Assembly (NCBI RefSeq): GCF_902506345.1 | Contig: NZ_LR733413.1 | Span: forward strand, 190,530-254,529 | DNA: 64,000 bases | From: Flavobacterium sp. 9R | GTDB taxonomy: Bacteria > Bacteroidota > Bacteroidia > Flavobacteriales > Flavobacteriaceae | Reading direction: 5' to 3' | Shown: one piece after another, positions 1 through 8,647 of the stretch | How the letters are laid out: the number at the start of each line of letters is the position of its first letter | Position numbering within the stretch: the first letter of the stretch is position 1 | Notes under the pieces: model-generated | The model's database searches: none | Told to the model about the DNA's origin: nothing | What the model saw: the letters and a program-made list of their open reading frames with translations, nothing else | Made by a program: the position numbers and the translations under genes

Positions 1-537
1 AAAAGCTTCTCTAACATCGATTACGGTATGTGAAGGAAGCTTGGCTACTTTTTCGACTTCATCAATCGAAACCAAAGGCCATTGCCAGGTTGTACAAGGA
101 TATTTTTCTGTTTTTGCTATAGAAACGGGTTCTGAATTTACAGGGAAACCTGTTTTTTCTGCTGCTTGAATTCCGCCATTAAGGACTTGTACTTTTTCGT
201 GACCAATAGCACGTAGCATCCACCAAAAACGAGCGGCGGCATTAGCTCCATTTTTATCGTCATAAATTACCACCCAAGTTTGAGGAGTTATTCCTAAATC
301 ACCTAAAGTTTTTGAAAAATCTTCAATGCTAGGCAATGGGTGTCTTCCTCCAATTACAACATCAGTTTCGATAGTGGCCAATTGTGTGTTAGCATCTGCA
401 AAAATGGCTCCTTCCAAATGTTTGTTTTCGTAATTAAGTCTAGTGTTTGGACCATTACTAGCATCAACCAATAGGATGTTTTCGGTTTTGTAAATAGTTA
501 GTAGCTCTGTGGCATTTATAATTGGGGATACTGACAT
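1..537 (-). CDS. Sulfurtransferase (rhodanese family), 3' end outside the window
   Basis: The gene runs off the left edge; about 179 N-terminal residues are visible, starting at ATG 535-537 (MSVSPIINATELL). The visible part is one rhodanese domain: LLVDAS, then HLEGAIFAD, then VVIYDDKNGANAAARFWWML, then LNGG. A second domain begins at the edge (VIDVREAF). That layout matches the two-domain thiosulfate/3-mercaptopyruvate sulfurtransferases, which move sulfane sulfur from a donor to a thiol acceptor or cyanide. The catalytic Cys belongs to the second domain and is not in the window, so activity cannot be judged. The start lies 10 bp after the stop of the upstream minus-strand secreted protein, which suggests co-transcription. 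The family is secure; the substrate is not. Confidence 0.85.
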   Translation of the reverse strand, partial: MSVSPIINATELLTIYKTENILLVDASNGPNTRLNYENKHLEGAIFADANTQLATIETDVVIGGRHPLPSIEDFSKTLGDLGITPQTWVVIYDDKNGANAAARFWWMLRAIGHEKVQVLNGGIQAAEKTGFPVNSEPVSIAKTEKYPCTTWQWPLVSIDEVEKVAKLPSHTVIDVREAF

Positions 538-547
538 ATTAAATTTT

Positions 548-1201
548 TTAGTTGGTTTCAAAAGATTTTTTCAAACTATAATATAATAACATTCCTGTAA
601 TTTCATTGGTGTAGTTTATGGAGGCACTAAACAAATGATTATTTATGAAAGTGTTATAGATTTCTTGTGTTAATACAAGCCTTTCATTTTTAGCATTGTA
701 GAGCCTAATCGTTATTTTGTAGAATTGACGAGGTCCTAACTTTAGATTTGAAGCTTTTATTTCGGATTTGAGTTCTTTTATTTTAGTATAGGTATTGGTT
801 AATAATTGCACCGAAAAATCCTTGTGTTCTTCTAAAGTTACTTTTTTATCTCCTTTAAGCGATTCGTAACTTGAACTGAAATAGTTGTATTTATTTCTTT
901 CAAAACCAATCAAAATAAGAGGTTTGGAATGGACAACTGTGCCTTCTGGAGTATTGTTTTTGATAAAAACATACCCTTTGTTTTGAAGTTCTTCTGTTGT
1001 TTTTAGTTCGGTTACTTTAAATCCTTTGGGTATGGCAATTTTCCAATCAAATAGATTACAGATGAATACGTTGTTCTCTATTTTTCCATTGGTGACTTCT
1101 TCTATAATTAGTTCTTCTGGGTCAATATTTATTACTTTTTCTTGTGCGTAAAAAAAAGTAGTAAAACAGAGAAAAAATAATAGAAGGAGGCTATTCTTCA
1201 T
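548..1201 (-). CDS. Secreted hypothetical protein
   Basis: The protein has 217 residues and I do not recognise the family. It begins with a clear signal peptide (MKNSLLLLFFLCFTTFFYAQ, cleavage expected after the AQ), so it should be exported to the periplasm or surface. The mature part mixes short charged and hydrophobic strands (WKIAIPKGFKV, KPLILIGFER, FYKITIRLYNAKNERLVL), as in a small beta-rich domain. I chose ATG at 1199-1201 over the TTG six bases upstream because it puts the signal peptide exactly at the N-terminus. This ATG overlaps the stop region of the acetyltransferase gene, so translation of the two may be coupled. No function is proposed. Confidence 0.7.
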   Translation of the reverse strand: MKNSLLLLFFLCFTTFFYAQEKVINIDPEELIIEEVTNGKIENNVFICNLFDWKIAIPKGFKVTELKTTEELQNKGYVFIKNNTPEGTVVHSKPLILIGFERNKYNYFSSSYESLKGDKKVTLEEHKDFSVQLLTNTYTKIKELKSEIKASNLKLGPRQFYKITIRLYNAKNERLVLTQEIYNTFINNHLFSASINYTNEITGMLLYYSLKKSFETN

Positions 1202-1829
1202 TTGCAATAGCTTTCAAATTAATAATAGCATCGCCTGTAAGATTAGCGACATGTTTGGTAATTTTTTCGATATCCCAATCCCACCACTTAAGTTCTAAAA
1301 GTGTTTCAATTTGTTCATCTGAGAATCTTTTTTTAATCACTTTTGATGGGTTGCCTCCCATTATCGAGTATGGTGGAACATCTTTGGTTACTGTTGTATT
1401 GGCGGCAATTATGGCACCGTCACCAATTGTTATTCCTGGTAAAATTGTTACATTGTAACCTATCCAAACATCATTGCCAACTATTGTATTTCCTTTGTTC
1501 GGATATGTTTTGTCTTTCATAGCATTTTGCCAATCGTGTCCAAAGATTGCAAAGGGATACGAACTAATGCTTTGGGTTAAATGGTTCGCTCCGTTCATAA
1601 TAAACGTCACGTCAGAGGCAATCATACAAAACTTACCAATAATCAATTGATCTCCTATAAAATCAAAATGATATTTTACATTTTTTTCAAAATTAGCCAC
1701 ATCTTCAAAATCATCATAATAGGTGTAATCTCCAACGATAATGTTGGGATTGGTGATTATGTTTTTTAAAAAGCATAATCTTGTGTAGTTTTCGAGTGGA
1801 AATTTTTGATCTTTATCAGGATATTGCAT
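1191..1829 (-). CDS. Hexapeptide-repeat acetyltransferase, Vat/CatB (xenobiotic) type
   Basis: A 212-residue left-handed beta-helix acetyltransferase. Residues 50-160 carry imperfect hexapeptide repeats (IGKFCMI, IVGNDVWIGYNVTILPG, ITIGDGAIIAANT). The block NGANHLTQSISSYPF followed by FGHDW is the signature of the Vat/CatB group, in which the His of NGANH acts as catalytic base for acetyl-CoA-dependent acetylation of streptogramin A or chloramphenicol. The C-terminal helix (RFSDEQIETLLELKWWDW) also fits. Chromosomal homologues in environmental Flavobacteriia are common and need not confer resistance, so the substrate is open. It overlaps the next gene downstream by a few bases and sits in a minus-strand run of enzymes and secreted proteins. 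Confidence 0.88.
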   Translation of the reverse strand: MQYPDKDQKFPLENYTRLCFLKNIITNPNIIVGDYTYYDDFEDVANFEKNVKYHFDFIGDQLIIGKFCMIASDVTFIMNGANHLTQSISSYPFAIFGHDWQNAMKDKTYPNKGNTIVGNDVWIGYNVTILPGITIGDGAIIAANTTVTKDVPPYSIMGGNPSKVIKKRFSDEQIETLLELKWWDWDIEKITKHVANLTGDAIINLKAIANEE

Positions 1830-1862
1830 GTTGCTCTTCTGGTATCTCTTTCTGAATGCTAT

Positions 1863-2750
1863 TTATTTTAGATTTTTTTTAAAAAAGTCAATGGTTCTTG
1901 TCCAAGCCAATGTTGCTGCTTTTTCATCATATCTTGGCGTAGTATTGTTGTGAAAACCATGATTTACATCGGGATAGATAAAGGCTGTGTAATCAACTTT
2001 GTTTTGTTTTAAAATGGTTTCATAGGCGGGCCAACCTTCATTTACTCGAGTGTCTAAGGCTGCATATTGTATCAAAAGCGGTGCTTTTATTTTAGCAGCA
2101 TCTTCTGCGCTAGGTTGTCCTCCGTAAAACGGAACAGCTGCACCTAATTTTGGAATGCGAACGGCTATCATGTTGGCAATCCAACCACCAAAGCAAAATC
2201 CAACCACCCCTACATGGCCATTACAATCTTTATGGTCTTTTAAAAATTCGTAGGCGGCAATAAAATCTTCGAGCATTTCCTCACGGGTACGTTTTTTTTG
2301 TAATTCACGGCCAGCATCATCATTTCCGGGATATCCACCAAGCGGGCTTAAAGCATCGGGAGCTAATGTGATAAAACCTTCTGGTGCTCCTCTTCTTCCA
2401 ACGTCTTCAATGTAAGGATTTAGACCTCTGTTTTCATGAACTACAATAATGCCTGGAAGTTTTTTCTTTTTATCTGTTGGTTTTGAAAGTAATCCTTTGA
2501 TTGTTCCGCCTCCTTTAGGGGACGGATAGCTAATCATTTCTGACTGTAATCTTGGGTCATCGGCTGCTATAGTTAGAGTGTCCTTGTAATTTGGTGTCAT
2601 AAAATTGAGTAGGGTAGGAACAGTCAAACTGCCCACTGCAAAAAGCGATAATTTTTCAATAAATTGCCTTCTTTCAATTTTGTTATGAGCATAATCATCA
2701 TATAAATCAAAAACTTCTTGGCTAATGTCTGCTTTGGTGATTTCTTTCAT
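1863..2750 (-). CDS. Dienelactone hydrolase family protein
   Basis: A 295-residue alpha/beta hydrolase of the dienelactone hydrolase (carboxymethylenebutenolidase) family. The nucleophile elbow is GFCFGG with Cys186; Asp233 (ALDTR) and His264 (DVNHGFHN) complete the Cys-Asp-His triad. [16 protein letters not shown] (105-120) is the family's conserved stretch. Residues 27-50 contain RRQF followed by a hydrophobic run ([15 protein letters not shown]), which looks like a Tat-type signal, so the enzyme may be exported in folded form. The natural substrate cannot be read from sequence; many such proteins are general esterases. It lies 33 bp upstream of the acetyltransferase gene. Confidence 0.9.
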   Translation of the reverse strand: MKEITKADISQEVFDLYDDYAHNKIERRQFIEKLSLFAVGSLTVPTLLNFMTPNYKDTLTIAADDPRLQSEMISYPSPKGGGTIKGLLSKPTDKKKKLPGIIVVHENRGLNPYIEDVGRRGAPEGFITLAPDALSPLGGYPGNDDAGRELQKKRTREEMLEDFIAAYEFLKDHKDCNGHVGVVGFCFGGWIANMIAVRIPKLGAAVPFYGGQPSAEDAAKIKAPLLIQYAALDTRVNEGWPAYETILKQNKVDYTAFIYPDVNHGFHNNTTPRYDEKAATLAWTRTIDFFKKNLK

Positions 2751-2778
2751 AGTTGGTTGTTTTTTTGTTATGTAGGTT

Positions 2779-3156
2779 TTATTTGTTGAGTAATAAATCT
2801 ATGACTCCAAGAGTTAAGGCGGCTCCAATATTATTAGTTCCGTAAGGGTTAAAAGAATCTATTTTTGCCCCTCTAGGATACATTGCATTTTGTGGAATAT
2901 AAAACGATTTACTGTATTTTGCTTCTTGATTTTTTAAATAAAATGTATCGTTCAAACCGCTTGTTGGATTATAGACATTCAACGAATAGGGTGTCGTGTG
3001 CGTTTTGAAACTAAAATTCGGATAAGTAAATTGAATGCTGTTATAATTTGAAAACGCCAATTTAGGTTGAAAAGTTGCAAGAGGAATTGGCATTTTGAAG
3101 TGTTGAGCATTCATTTGAGAAGTAGCAAATACAATTATGAAAAATAATGTTCTCAT
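2779..3156 (-). CDS. Small secreted hypothetical protein
   Basis: A 125-residue protein of unknown function. The N-terminus ([18 protein letters not shown]) is a signal peptide ending in AQ, a common cleavage site in Flavobacteriia. The mature part is rich in Asn, Tyr and Phe and ends in a hydrophobic stretch ([18 protein letters not shown]) that could sit on or in a membrane. It lies 28 bp upstream of the dienelactone hydrolase gene on the same strand, so the two may be co-transcribed. The 140 bp on its other side separate it from the divergent channel gene. I recognise no domain. Confidence 0.65.
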   Translation of the reverse strand: MRTLFFIIVFATSQMNAQHFKMPIPLATFQPKLAFSNYNSIQFTYPNFSFKTHTTPYSLNVYNPTSGLNDTFYLKNQEAKYSKSFYIPQNAMYPRGAKIDSFNPYGTNNIGAALTLGVIDLLLNK

Positions 3157-3296
3157 AGTTAGAAGGTTTTAGCACATAAAAATAACTTTTTTTTCGTTTA
3201 CATAATGAGTCATTGCAAACTCTAGCGTTATTTAGTTATTTTTATTGCATTAAAATTAACTAAAATATTGTTTTTGGTATATAATCATCAAATTTT

Positions 3297-4256
3297 ATGG
3301 CACTTTTTCAACGATTGAATTCCAAATTAACACCCATTATCAATACTGGATTTGGGACCAATGCTACTGTGAACGGAAAACGCTTTTTGGACAAGGAAGG
3401 TAGTGCAAGAGTGAAACGTTTAGGATTGACTTTTTTTGAAAGAAATAGTTGGTACCATACGCTTTTGGATTTACCTACTTGGAAGTTTCTTCTATTGTTG
3501 TTGTTGTTTTACATAGGTATTAATTTTGTTTTTGCTTATTTGTATTTCGTCATCGGAATAGAACACTTAAATGGTATAGCGACGACTCAAAGTCAATGGG
3601 AGCAGTTTGGACAAGCTTATTTTTTTAGTGCACAGACCTTTACTACTGTAGGATATGGTCATATAAGCCCCGTTGGTTTTTTAACTAGTTCGCTCTCTGC
3701 AGCCGAGGCTTTAATTGGTCTACTAAGTTTTGCAATTGCTACAGGTTTGTTTTTCGGGCGTTTTAGTAAGCCTAGAGTATATCTGAAGTTTTCGGAAAAT
3801 GCGATTATCGCACCATATCAAGGTGGAACAGCATTTATGTTTAGAATGGCGCCCTACAAAAACACGAATTATTTGGATACAGAAGTCAATGCAACATTTG
3901 GTTTGAGTATAGAAGAAAACGGAGTATTGACGAATAAGTTTTATACGTTAGATTTAGAGATTAGTAAAGTGAATACCCTAATGCTAAGTTGGACAATTGT
4001 GCATCCCATTACCGAAAAAAGTCCATTTTATCAATTTACTGCGCAAGATTTCGAAACCTTACAGGGTGAAATATTAGTTTTTATTAAAACTTTTGATGAT
4101 ATGTACAGCACAACGGTTGCCACAAGAACTTCTTATATTTTTAAAGAAGTTGTCTATGGCGCCAAGTTTAAACCGATGTTTGAAAGTAGTACAAAACACT
4201 CGCATACTTTAATACATTTAAATCAGCTCAATGATTTTGAAAAAGTAACATTATAA
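3297..4256 (+). CDS. Inward-rectifier (Kir-type) potassium channel
   Basis: A 319-residue bacterial Kir (KirBac) homologue. TM1 spans about 62-84, the pore helix and selectivity filter TTVGYGH are at 116-122, and TM2 is about 132-155. The C-terminal half (160-319) is the cytoplasmic immunoglobulin-like domain of Kir channels, including FRMAPYKNTNYLDTEV and the HPI motif (WTIVHPITEKSPFY). A slide-helix-like segment (WYHTLLDLPTWKF) precedes TM1. The length suits the family. It should conduct K+ across the inner membrane as a tetramer. It is transcribed singly, divergent from the 2779-3156 gene and just upstream of the carotenoid regulator, with no clear functional link to either. Confidence 0.93.
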   Translation: MALFQRLNSKLTPIINTGFGTNATVNGKRFLDKEGSARVKRLGLTFFERNSWYHTLLDLPTWKFLLLLLLFYIGINFVFAYLYFVIGIEHLNGIATTQSQWEQFGQAYFFSAQTFTTVGYGHISPVGFLTSSLSAAEALIGLLSFAIATGLFFGRFSKPRVYLKFSENAIIAPYQGGTAFMFRMAPYKNTNYLDTEVNATFGLSIEENGVLTNKFYTLDLEISKVNTLMLSWTIVHPITEKSPFYQFTAQDFETLQGEILVFIKTFDDMYSTTVATRTSYIFKEVVYGAKFKPMFESSTKHSHTLIHLNQLNDFEKVTL

Positions 4257-4271
4257 TTACTATTTTTTTTA

Positions 4272-4301
4272 TTGTTTATCGAAAAAAATATTTTACTTTT
4301 G
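4272..4301 (+). promoter_or_regulatory. Bacteroidota-type promoter of the carotenoid regulator/operon
   Basis: ATTG at 4271-4274 (-33) and TACTTTTG at 4294-4301 (-7) are separated by 19 nt. This matches the Flavobacterium/Bacteroides consensus TTTG-N19-TAnnTTTG with one mismatch. Transcription would start near 4307, 16 nt before the ATG at 4323. This is also the reason for rejecting the longer reading frame opening at TTG 4272, which would begin inside the promoter. Confidence 0.6.
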
Positions 4302-4322
4302 TTTAATAAATTTGAAAAAACA

Positions 4323-5219
4323 ATGAACAATATTAAAAATGTATTTAGCATCAAAGACCTAGAAAATCTCTCAGGGATTAAAGCACATACGATTCGTATT
4401 TGGGAAAAACGATACAATGTTTTGCAACCCATGCGAACAGATACTAATATTCGTTTATATGACCTTCATAGTCTTCAAAAGTTACTAAACATAACTTTGC
4501 TTCATGATTATGGGTACAAAATATCCAAGATTGCTACCTATTCAGAAGAAAAAATCCCATCCTTAGTTCGTGAGATTATCACCACAAAAAATGCCAATAA
4601 TCACGCAATTAGTGATTTTAAAATGGCAATGATGAATTTTGACCAAGATTTGTTTTTTAAAACGTACGATTGGTTAATTGCAAAAAAAACATTCAAAGAG
4701 GTTTTTTTGCAAGTGTTTGTTCCTTTGATGAATGAATTGGGTTTATTATGGCAAACCGACACTATTACACCAGCACATGAGCATTTTGTGAGCTATTTGA
4801 TTAAACAAAAATTACTAATTAATATTGAGCAATTACAAACGCAGCCTGTACAACATCATGATAAAGTATTTGTATTGTCTTTGCCAATGAATGAAATTCA
4901 TGAGCTAGGTTTGATGTATTTGCATTACGAAATTTTGTTGCAAGGCTATAAAACGGTTTATTTGGGCGAAAGCATGCCAATTGATAACCTTAAGGTGTTG
5001 AAAAATAATTTTGGTCCTATTGTATATATCACTTACATGACTGTACAGCCAGATCGTGAGGCAATAGATAATTATGTATCAACAATGGAGTCGGAGTTGT
5101 TGGGCGATGGTACGCAATTGTGGTTTATTGGTCGATTGGTTGAGAATATTGATAGAGATAAAATTGCCTCTGAAACGCATATTTTTCAATCCATAACAGA
5201 ATTAGTAGACGCAATTTAA
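4323..5219 (+). CDS. MerR-family B12-binding regulator, CarH/LitR-like putative photoreceptor
   Basis: A 298-residue protein with an N-terminal MerR winged helix (FSIKDLENLSGIKAHTIRIW, 8-27) and a C-terminal cobalamin-binding module. Two signatures of CarH light sensors are present: Wx9EH (Trp143 ... Glu153-His154) in the four-helix bundle and ExHxxG (Glu191-Ile-His193-Glu-Leu-Gly196) in the Rossmann fold, whose His is the lower axial ligand to adenosylcobalamin. In CarH, the dark B12-bound tetramer represses carotenoid genes and light breaks the Co-C bond to release DNA. The gene heads crtI-crtB-crtZ, 24 bp before crtI. The motifs and the neighbourhood agree; light control itself is inference. 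The start is ATG 4323, placed by the promoter. Confidence 0.85.
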   Translation: MNNIKNVFSIKDLENLSGIKAHTIRIWEKRYNVLQPMRTDTNIRLYDLHSLQKLLNITLLHDYGYKISKIATYSEEKIPSLVREIITTKNANNHAISDFKMAMMNFDQDLFFKTYDWLIAKKTFKEVFLQVFVPLMNELGLLWQTDTITPAHEHFVSYLIKQKLLINIEQLQTQPVQHHDKVFVLSLPMNEIHELGLMYLHYEILLQGYKTVYLGESMPIDNLKVLKNNFGPIVYITYMTVQPDREAIDNYVSTMESELLGDGTQLWFIGRLVENIDRDKIASETHIFQSITELVDAI

Positions 5220-5243
5220 ATCCCAAATAATGCCCCTCTTATA

Positions 5244-6710
5244 ATGAAAAAAATTACGATTATAGGCTCAGGTTTTTCTGCTTTATCCGCCTCTTGTTAT
5301 TTGGCCAAAAGCGGCCACGATGTTACTATTTTTGAGAAAAATGCAACAATTGGCGGAAGAGCAAGGCAGATGAAATCCGCTGGTTTTACTTTTGATATGG
5401 GTCCGAGTTGGTACTGGATGCCAGATATTTTTGAACGTTTTTTTGCCGATTTTAATAAAAAGCCAAGTGATTATTACGAGCTAATTAAGCTCTCACCAGC
5501 ATATCGTGTATATTTTGGTGTAGATGATTTTATAGCCATTGCAGATAATCTTGACGAAATTGTAACCACTTTTGAAAATATCGAAAAAGGAAGTGGCAAA
5601 GTCCTAAGAGCTTTTATGGCCGAAGCGCAAAGCAATTATGATATTGCCATCAAGGATTTGGTGTATCGACCTGGCGTTTCTCCGTTAGAATTAGTGACAA
5701 CAAAAACAGCCCAAAAAGTTGGTCAGTTTTTTAGCAATATCAGTCGTGATGTTCGCAAAAAGTTTACCAATCCAAGATTGATTCAGATTCTTGAATTTCC
5801 AGTTCTTTTTTTAGGAGCCAAACCTTCGGACACACCTTCGTTTTATAGTTTTATGAACTATGCCGATTTTGGTTTAGGAACTTGGCATCCCAAAACAGGA
5901 ATGTTTGACGTGGTTTTAGCTATGGAAAGTTTGGCTAGGGAGTTGGGAGTGAAATTTGTTACCAATGCAGCTATCGAAAAAATTGTAGTAGAAAACAAAA
6001 CAGCCAAAGCTGTTGTTATCAATGGACAAACGATTACTTCTGATGTAGTCTTGAGCGGTGCGGATTATCATCATACCGAAACCTTATTGGACAAAGAGCA
6101 TCGGGTTTACTCAGAAGCCTATTGGGAAAGCCGTGTCTTTGCACCTTCCTCATTATTGTTTTATGTAGGTTTTGATAAAAAAATAGAAAATATTTCGCAT
6201 CACGCTTTATTTTTTGATGTTGATTTTTACCAACACGCAAAAGATATTTACGATGAACCACAATGGCCAAAAGAACCGTTGTTTTATGCTAATTTCCCCT
6301 CTCTTACTGACCCAACTGCAGCACCAGAAGGTATGGAATCTGCTTTCTTTTTAGTGCCTTTAGCACCAGGAATTAATGATAGCGAAGCGTTGAGAGAACA
6401 GTATTTTGATAAAATAATTGCTCGTTTTGAGCAACTTACACAACAAACTGTGAAAAATAATATTATATTTAAACAATCATTCTGTAAAAATGATTTTGTT
6501 TCTGAATATAATTCATACAAAGGAAATGCCTATGGTATGGCCAATACGCTACTCCAAACGGCTTTTTTGAGACCAAAATTGAAAAGTAAAAAAGTAAACA
6601 ATTTATATTTCACTGGACAATTAACAGTGCCAGGACCAGGCGTTCCACCTGCATTAATTTCAGGAAAGTTAGTATCAGAGTTAATTAATAAAAAATTTTC
6701 AGAAGCGTAA
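5244..6710 (+). CDS. crtI: Phytoene desaturase
   Basis: A 488-residue FAD-dependent carotenoid desaturase. The N-terminus has the dinucleotide-binding fold (IIGSGFSALSASCYLAKSG, 6-24) followed by GGRARQM and GPSWYWMPDIFERFF. The C-terminus has the family signature NLYFTGQLTVPGPGVPPALI. CrtI-type enzymes convert colourless phytoene to lycopene through four desaturations at the membrane surface. It is followed 3 bp later by crtB and preceded by the CarH-like regulator, so all three are almost certainly one transcript. The length is typical. Lycopene cyclase (crtY) is not in the window, so the cyclisation step must be encoded elsewhere. Confidence 0.95.
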   Translation: MKKITIIGSGFSALSASCYLAKSGHDVTIFEKNATIGGRARQMKSAGFTFDMGPSWYWMPDIFERFFADFNKKPSDYYELIKLSPAYRVYFGVDDFIAIADNLDEIVTTFENIEKGSGKVLRAFMAEAQSNYDIAIKDLVYRPGVSPLELVTTKTAQKVGQFFSNISRDVRKKFTNPRLIQILEFPVLFLGAKPSDTPSFYSFMNYADFGLGTWHPKTGMFDVVLAMESLARELGVKFVTNAAIEKIVVENKTAKAVVINGQTITSDVVLSGADYHHTETLLDKEHRVYSEAYWESRVFAPSSLLFYVGFDKKIENISHHALFFDVDFYQHAKDIYDEPQWPKEPLFYANFPSLTDPTAAPEGMESAFFLVPLAPGINDSEALREQYFDKIIARFEQLTQQTVKNNIIFKQSFCKNDFVSEYNSYKGNAYGMANTLLQTAFLRPKLKSKKVNNLYFTGQLTVPGPGVPPALISGKLVSELINKKFSEA

Positions 6711-6713
6711 ATT

Positions 6714-7553
6714 ATGAAGCAATTATTTGATGATGTATCTTTTAAGTGTAGTAAGTTAGTTACCAAAAGCTATAGTACTTCTTTCTCTTTGGCCGTAAAA
6801 ATGCTGGCGCCAAGTATTCGAGAAGATATCTATAATATATATGGTTTTGTCCGTTTTGCTGACGAAATTGTTGACTCTTTTCACGGATATCAAAAAGAAC
6901 AATTGATTCAAGATTTTGAAACCGATTATTACAAGGCATTGGCTTCAGGAATTAGTTTGAATCCTATTCTGAATGCCTTTCAAATCACTGTAAAAAAGAA
7001 CAATATTTCTGATGATTTGGTGCAAGCTTTTCTAAAAAGTATGAAAATGGACTTGGTAAAATCAAAGTATAATACCAAGGCGGAATACGATGATTATATC
7101 TACGGTTCAGCGGATGTGGTGGGTTTAATGTGTCTTAAGGTTTTTGTTCAAGGCAATCAAGAAAAATACGATGCCCTTAAAGACGAAGCGATGAGATTGG
7201 GCTCTGCTTTTCAAAAAGTGAATTTCTTGAGAGATTTAAAAGACGACAATTTGGTTTTGAATCGCAATTATTTTCCAGGAGTAGACCTTCGTTCTTTTGA
7301 TGATGAAGCAAAAAAAGCGATTATTGCTGAAATTGATGAAGACTTTAAAGCAGCAAGAGAAGGCATCAAGAAATTACCGCTTGAAGCTAAATTTGGTGTT
7401 TTTACAGCCTATGTCTATTACAAAAAACTTTTGAATAAGTTAGAACGCACTCCTTCACACAAAATCGGCACATCAAGAATACGCGTTTCTAATTATTCCA
7501 AAGCGGGATTATTGGCGCAATCTTTCGTAACGTACAAGTTGCGATTAGTTTAA
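6714..7553 (+). CDS. crtB: Phytoene synthase
   Basis: A 279-residue trans-isoprenyl diphosphate synthase of the squalene/phytoene synthase family. It joins two geranylgeranyl diphosphates head to head to form phytoene, the first committed carotenoid step. The two Asp-rich Mg2+-binding motifs are visible: DEIVD at 50-54 and DLKDD at 174-178, along with YGFVRFAD and the GSADVVGLMCL stretch. The length is normal for the short bacterial form. It starts 3 bp after crtI and is followed 24 bp later by crtZ, so translation with crtI is probably coupled. Product assignment as phytoene synthase rather than squalene or diapophytoene synthase rests on the crtI/crtZ neighbours. Confidence 0.94.
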   Translation: MKQLFDDVSFKCSKLVTKSYSTSFSLAVKMLAPSIREDIYNIYGFVRFADEIVDSFHGYQKEQLIQDFETDYYKALASGISLNPILNAFQITVKKNNISDDLVQAFLKSMKMDLVKSKYNTKAEYDDYIYGSADVVGLMCLKVFVQGNQEKYDALKDEAMRLGSAFQKVNFLRDLKDDNLVLNRNYFPGVDLRSFDDEAKKAIIAEIDEDFKAAREGIKKLPLEAKFGVFTAYVYYKKLLNKLERTPSHKIGTSRIRVSNYSKAGLLAQSFVTYKLRLV

Positions 7554-7577
7554 TATTTCATTTCAAATTCATTCAAA

Positions 7578-8018
7578 ATGCTTAATTTTTTCATATTTCT
7601 AGGAGTTTTTCTTTTTATGGAGTGCGTCACTTGGTGTACACATAAGTTCGTGATGCACGGTTTTATGTGGTATTTTCACGCCGACCACCATCAGCCAAAA
7701 TATGCACATATCTTTGAGCGTAACGATATTTTCTTTGTCATTTTTGCCATTCCTAGTATTCTCCTTTTTTATTTTGGTGTAGAAGGTGGTCTTAATTATT
7801 TGTTTTTTATCGGATTGGGTATCTTTTTTTATGGATTGTGTTACTTTCTAATCCACGATGTATTGATTCATCAACGCTTCAAATGGTTCAAAAACACCAA
7901 CAACAAATATCTTATTGGGCTACGAAAAGCACACAAAGTACACCACAAACATTTAGGTAAAGAACACGGTGAATGTTTCGGAATGCTATTCGTCCCGTTC
8001 AAATATTATAAAATGTAG
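7578..8018 (+). CDS. crtZ: Beta-carotene hydroxylase
   Basis: A 146-residue integral membrane di-iron hydroxylase of the fatty acid hydroxylase/CrtZ family. The His clusters that bind iron are all present: His22/His27 (HKFVMH), His34, His37 and His38 (HADHH), His93/His98 (HDVLIH) and His119, His122, His123 (HKVHH). Hydrophobic segments near 3-20, 51-67 and 74-92 would be membrane helices. CrtZ adds hydroxyls at C3 and C3' of beta-carotene to give zeaxanthin, the main yellow pigment of many Flavobacterium. It is the last tightly spaced crt gene; a repeat element fills the 167 bp before the next gene. Confidence 0.93.
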   Translation: MLNFFIFLGVFLFMECVTWCTHKFVMHGFMWYFHADHHQPKYAHIFERNDIFFVIFAIPSILLFYFGVEGGLNYLFFIGLGIFFYGLCYFLIHDVLIHQRFKWFKNTNNKYLIGLRKAHKVHHKHLGKEHGECFGMLFVPFKYYKM

Positions 8019-8023
8019 TTTTT

Positions 8024-8154
8024 GGGCGTGCCCCCCGAAACACGAGTATACTAACGACACGATTCTCCAATCGGGGGTCGGGTCATCCATTCCCGCTTTG
8101 TTGTAGTGGCCTTTATCGCCCCTACAACAAGAGCTCCATTACTACCCCTCACGC
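8024..8154 (+). repeat. Structured intergenic repeat element (GGGCGTG ... CCTCACGC family)
   Basis: This GC-rich block in AT-rich DNA opens with TGGGCGTG and closes with CCCTCACGC. It contains the internal stem TTGTTGTAG (8098-8106) / CTACAACAA (8122-8130). The same ends recur, inverted, at 54158-54269, and related blocks occur at 27801, 31151, 46531, 50641 and 56020. It separates the crt genes from the SRPBCC-photolyase pair and may act at the RNA level as a terminator or processing site, which is inference. Confidence 0.6.
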
Positions 8155-8185
8155 AGGGAAATCAACACCATTTATCGCATACATT

Positions 8186-8647
8186 ATGAAAGTATATAAA
8201 TTAGAAACCGTGCAACACGTCAACGCAACTCTTGACGAATGTTGGGCTTTTTTTTCCAGTCCACAAAATCTGCAAAAAATTACGCCTTTAGATATGGGGT
8301 TTCAAATCGTAGATTTCGACGGAAGAACCGCCTATCCAGGTCAAGTGATACAATACAAAGTGTCGCCTTTAGCAGGAATAAAACTAAGTTGGATGACCAT
8401 CATTACAGCCGTAAAAGACAAAAGCTATTTTATAGACGAGCAGCGTTTTGGTCCCTATACGTTGTGGCATCACAAACATTTCTTTGAAGCCACCGAAAAC
8501 GGAGTAAAAATGACGGATGTTGTTCATTACGCCCTTCCTCTTGGTTTTTTGGGTCGCATTATGAACACACTTGTGGTCAAAAGCAAGTTAAAAGAAATAT
8601 TCTCTTATCGAGAAAAAGCCGTAGATGAACTTTTTAATACCAAATAA
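8186..8647 (+). CDS. SRPBCC family (START-like) ligand-binding protein
   Basis: A 153-residue single-domain helix-grip (SRPBCC/Bet v1-like) protein. The typical opening (VNATLDECWAFFSSPQNLQKITP, residues 13-35) and the late segment DVVHYALPLG are visible. Such proteins bind hydrophobic ligands. Homologues annotated as cell-division-inhibitor-like SRPBCC are often found next to photolyase genes. Here its TAA overlaps the ATG of the photolyase by one base (8647), so the pair is translationally coupled. A role in light or DNA-damage response is suggested only by this coupling. No catalytic residues can be assigned. Confidence 0.85.
   Translation: MKVYKLETVQHVNATLDECWAFFSSPQNLQKITPLDMGFQIVDFDGRTAYPGQVIQYKVSPLAGIKLSWMTIITAVKDKSYFIDEQRFGPYTLWHHKHFFEATENGVKMTDVVHYALPLGFLGRIMNTLVVKSKLKEIFSYREKAVDELFNTK

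Noticed and set aside
1191..1829. Antibiotic-resistance gene on a mobile element
   Set aside because: The Vat/CatB-type acetyltransferase has normal local composition and overlaps a neighbour gene; no transposase or integron features are around it.
4272..4322. Longer N-terminus for the CarH-like regulator
   Set aside because: The TTG start lies in the -33 element of a good promoter; the MerR fold begins right after ATG 4323.
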